Source: Porticoccaceae bacterium (GTDB taxonomy: Bacteria; Pseudomonadota; Gammaproteobacteria; Pseudomonadales; Porticoccaceae). From it: a DNA stretch of 35,063 bases. The notes under the pieces are model-generated. The model was not told the origin of the DNA. It saw only the letters and a list, made by a program, of their open reading frames with translations, and did not search any database. Below are positions 34,864 to 35,063 of this stretch, one piece after another. The first letter of the stretch is position 1. Every line of letters begins with the position of its first letter. The stretch covers positions 1 through 35,063 of the forward strand of contig JANQKW010000259.1 of NCBI GenBank assembly GCA_028280905.1. Direction: 5' to 3'. Position numbers and translations under genes: made by a program.

Positions 34864-35063
34864 TTAAGCTGCATCCTTTTCCAGCTTAGCTTCGGCGCCA
34901 GCTTCACCCTCGGCTACGGCTTCAGCATCGCCTCCTGCTACTTTAGCTTCAGCTTCGCTGTCGGCCTCCGCTTCGGCACTGCCGTTTCCGGCTGTGGCCT
35001 CGGCTTCACCCTTGGCTATGGCTTCCGCATCGCTACCTGACGTTTTGGCTGTGGCCTCGCTGT
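34864..35063 (-). CDS. C-terminal part of an Ala/Glu-rich repetitive protein (runs off the window)
   Basis: The minus-strand frame is open from the window edge to a TAA at 34864-34866. The 65 visible residues repeat the pattern (G)EAEAxA(K/E)GxA, for example GDAEAVAEGEAGAEAKLEKD, and end in AA. The DNA shows matching imperfect repeats of GCTTCxGC type. Such sequence predicts an acidic helix or a disordered repeat region. It lies just upstream of the JAMM-paralogue gene on the same strand and may be another secreted protein, but the folded part, if any, is outside the window. Confidence 0.5.
   Translation of the reverse strand, partial: SEATAKTSGSDAEAIAKGEAEATAGNGSAEAEADSEAEAKVAGGDAEAVAEGEAGAEAKLEKDAA

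Overview
The window looks like the chromosome of a gammaproteobacterium, probably a marine one. The evidence is a class-G malate synthase, paired acyl-CoA dehydrogenases under a GlxA-type regulator, and a relic of a Pseudomonas-like Fur. I cannot name the genus. Bases 1-6225 are ordinary GC-rich metabolic chromosome. From about 6226 onward the DNA is visibly richer in A+T and carries a type III secretion system (T3SS), probable secreted substrates and insertion sequences, so it reads as an acquired island.

Layout. 1-330: nested palindromic intergenic repeats. 397-3898: two acyl-CoA dehydrogenase genes divergent from an AraC/GlxA regulator. 4057-6225: glcB. 6226-6372: a truncated fur fragment at the island edge. 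6546-6728: a small orphan ORF. 6887-10852 (+): sctQ-R-S-T-U. 10971-11948 (-): a frameshifted nuclease-type effector. 12272-17330 (-): an operon orf136-STAS-sctV-sctN-sctO. 17600-18804: an IS3-family element. 18842-19935 (-): two small putative secreted proteins. 20422-25447 (+): short sctC, sctD, an ORF in the sctI position, sctJ-K-L. 25647-28148 (+): two putative effectors, one with a JAMM/JAB metalloprotease motif and one made of six helical repeats. 28334-29005: an IS481-family relic against a cut-off effector N-terminus. 29393-32152 (-): a 919-residue putative effector. 32430-33913: a small gene split by an intact IS3-family element with a 3-bp target duplication. 34120-35063 (-): a relative of the JAMM protein that lacks the catalytic motif, then an Ala/Glu-rich ORF running off the window.

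The T3SS has the whole inner export gate (R,S,T,U,V), the ATPase complex (N,L,O), sorting platform parts (K,Q) and the inner rings (D,J). It departs from the textbook machine at three points. SctU has FHGE where the self-cleaving NPTH motif belongs. SctC stops after the N0/N1 domains and has no secretin channel, ending instead in a DUF4124-like motif. No recognisable needle subunit, needle-length regulator, gatekeeper or standard translocators are encoded here. Together with a neighbourhood full of unusual low-complexity substrates, this suggests a divergent T3SS lineage whose outer-membrane passage and substrate switching differ from the known systems. That conclusion is inference; missing parts could lie outside the window.
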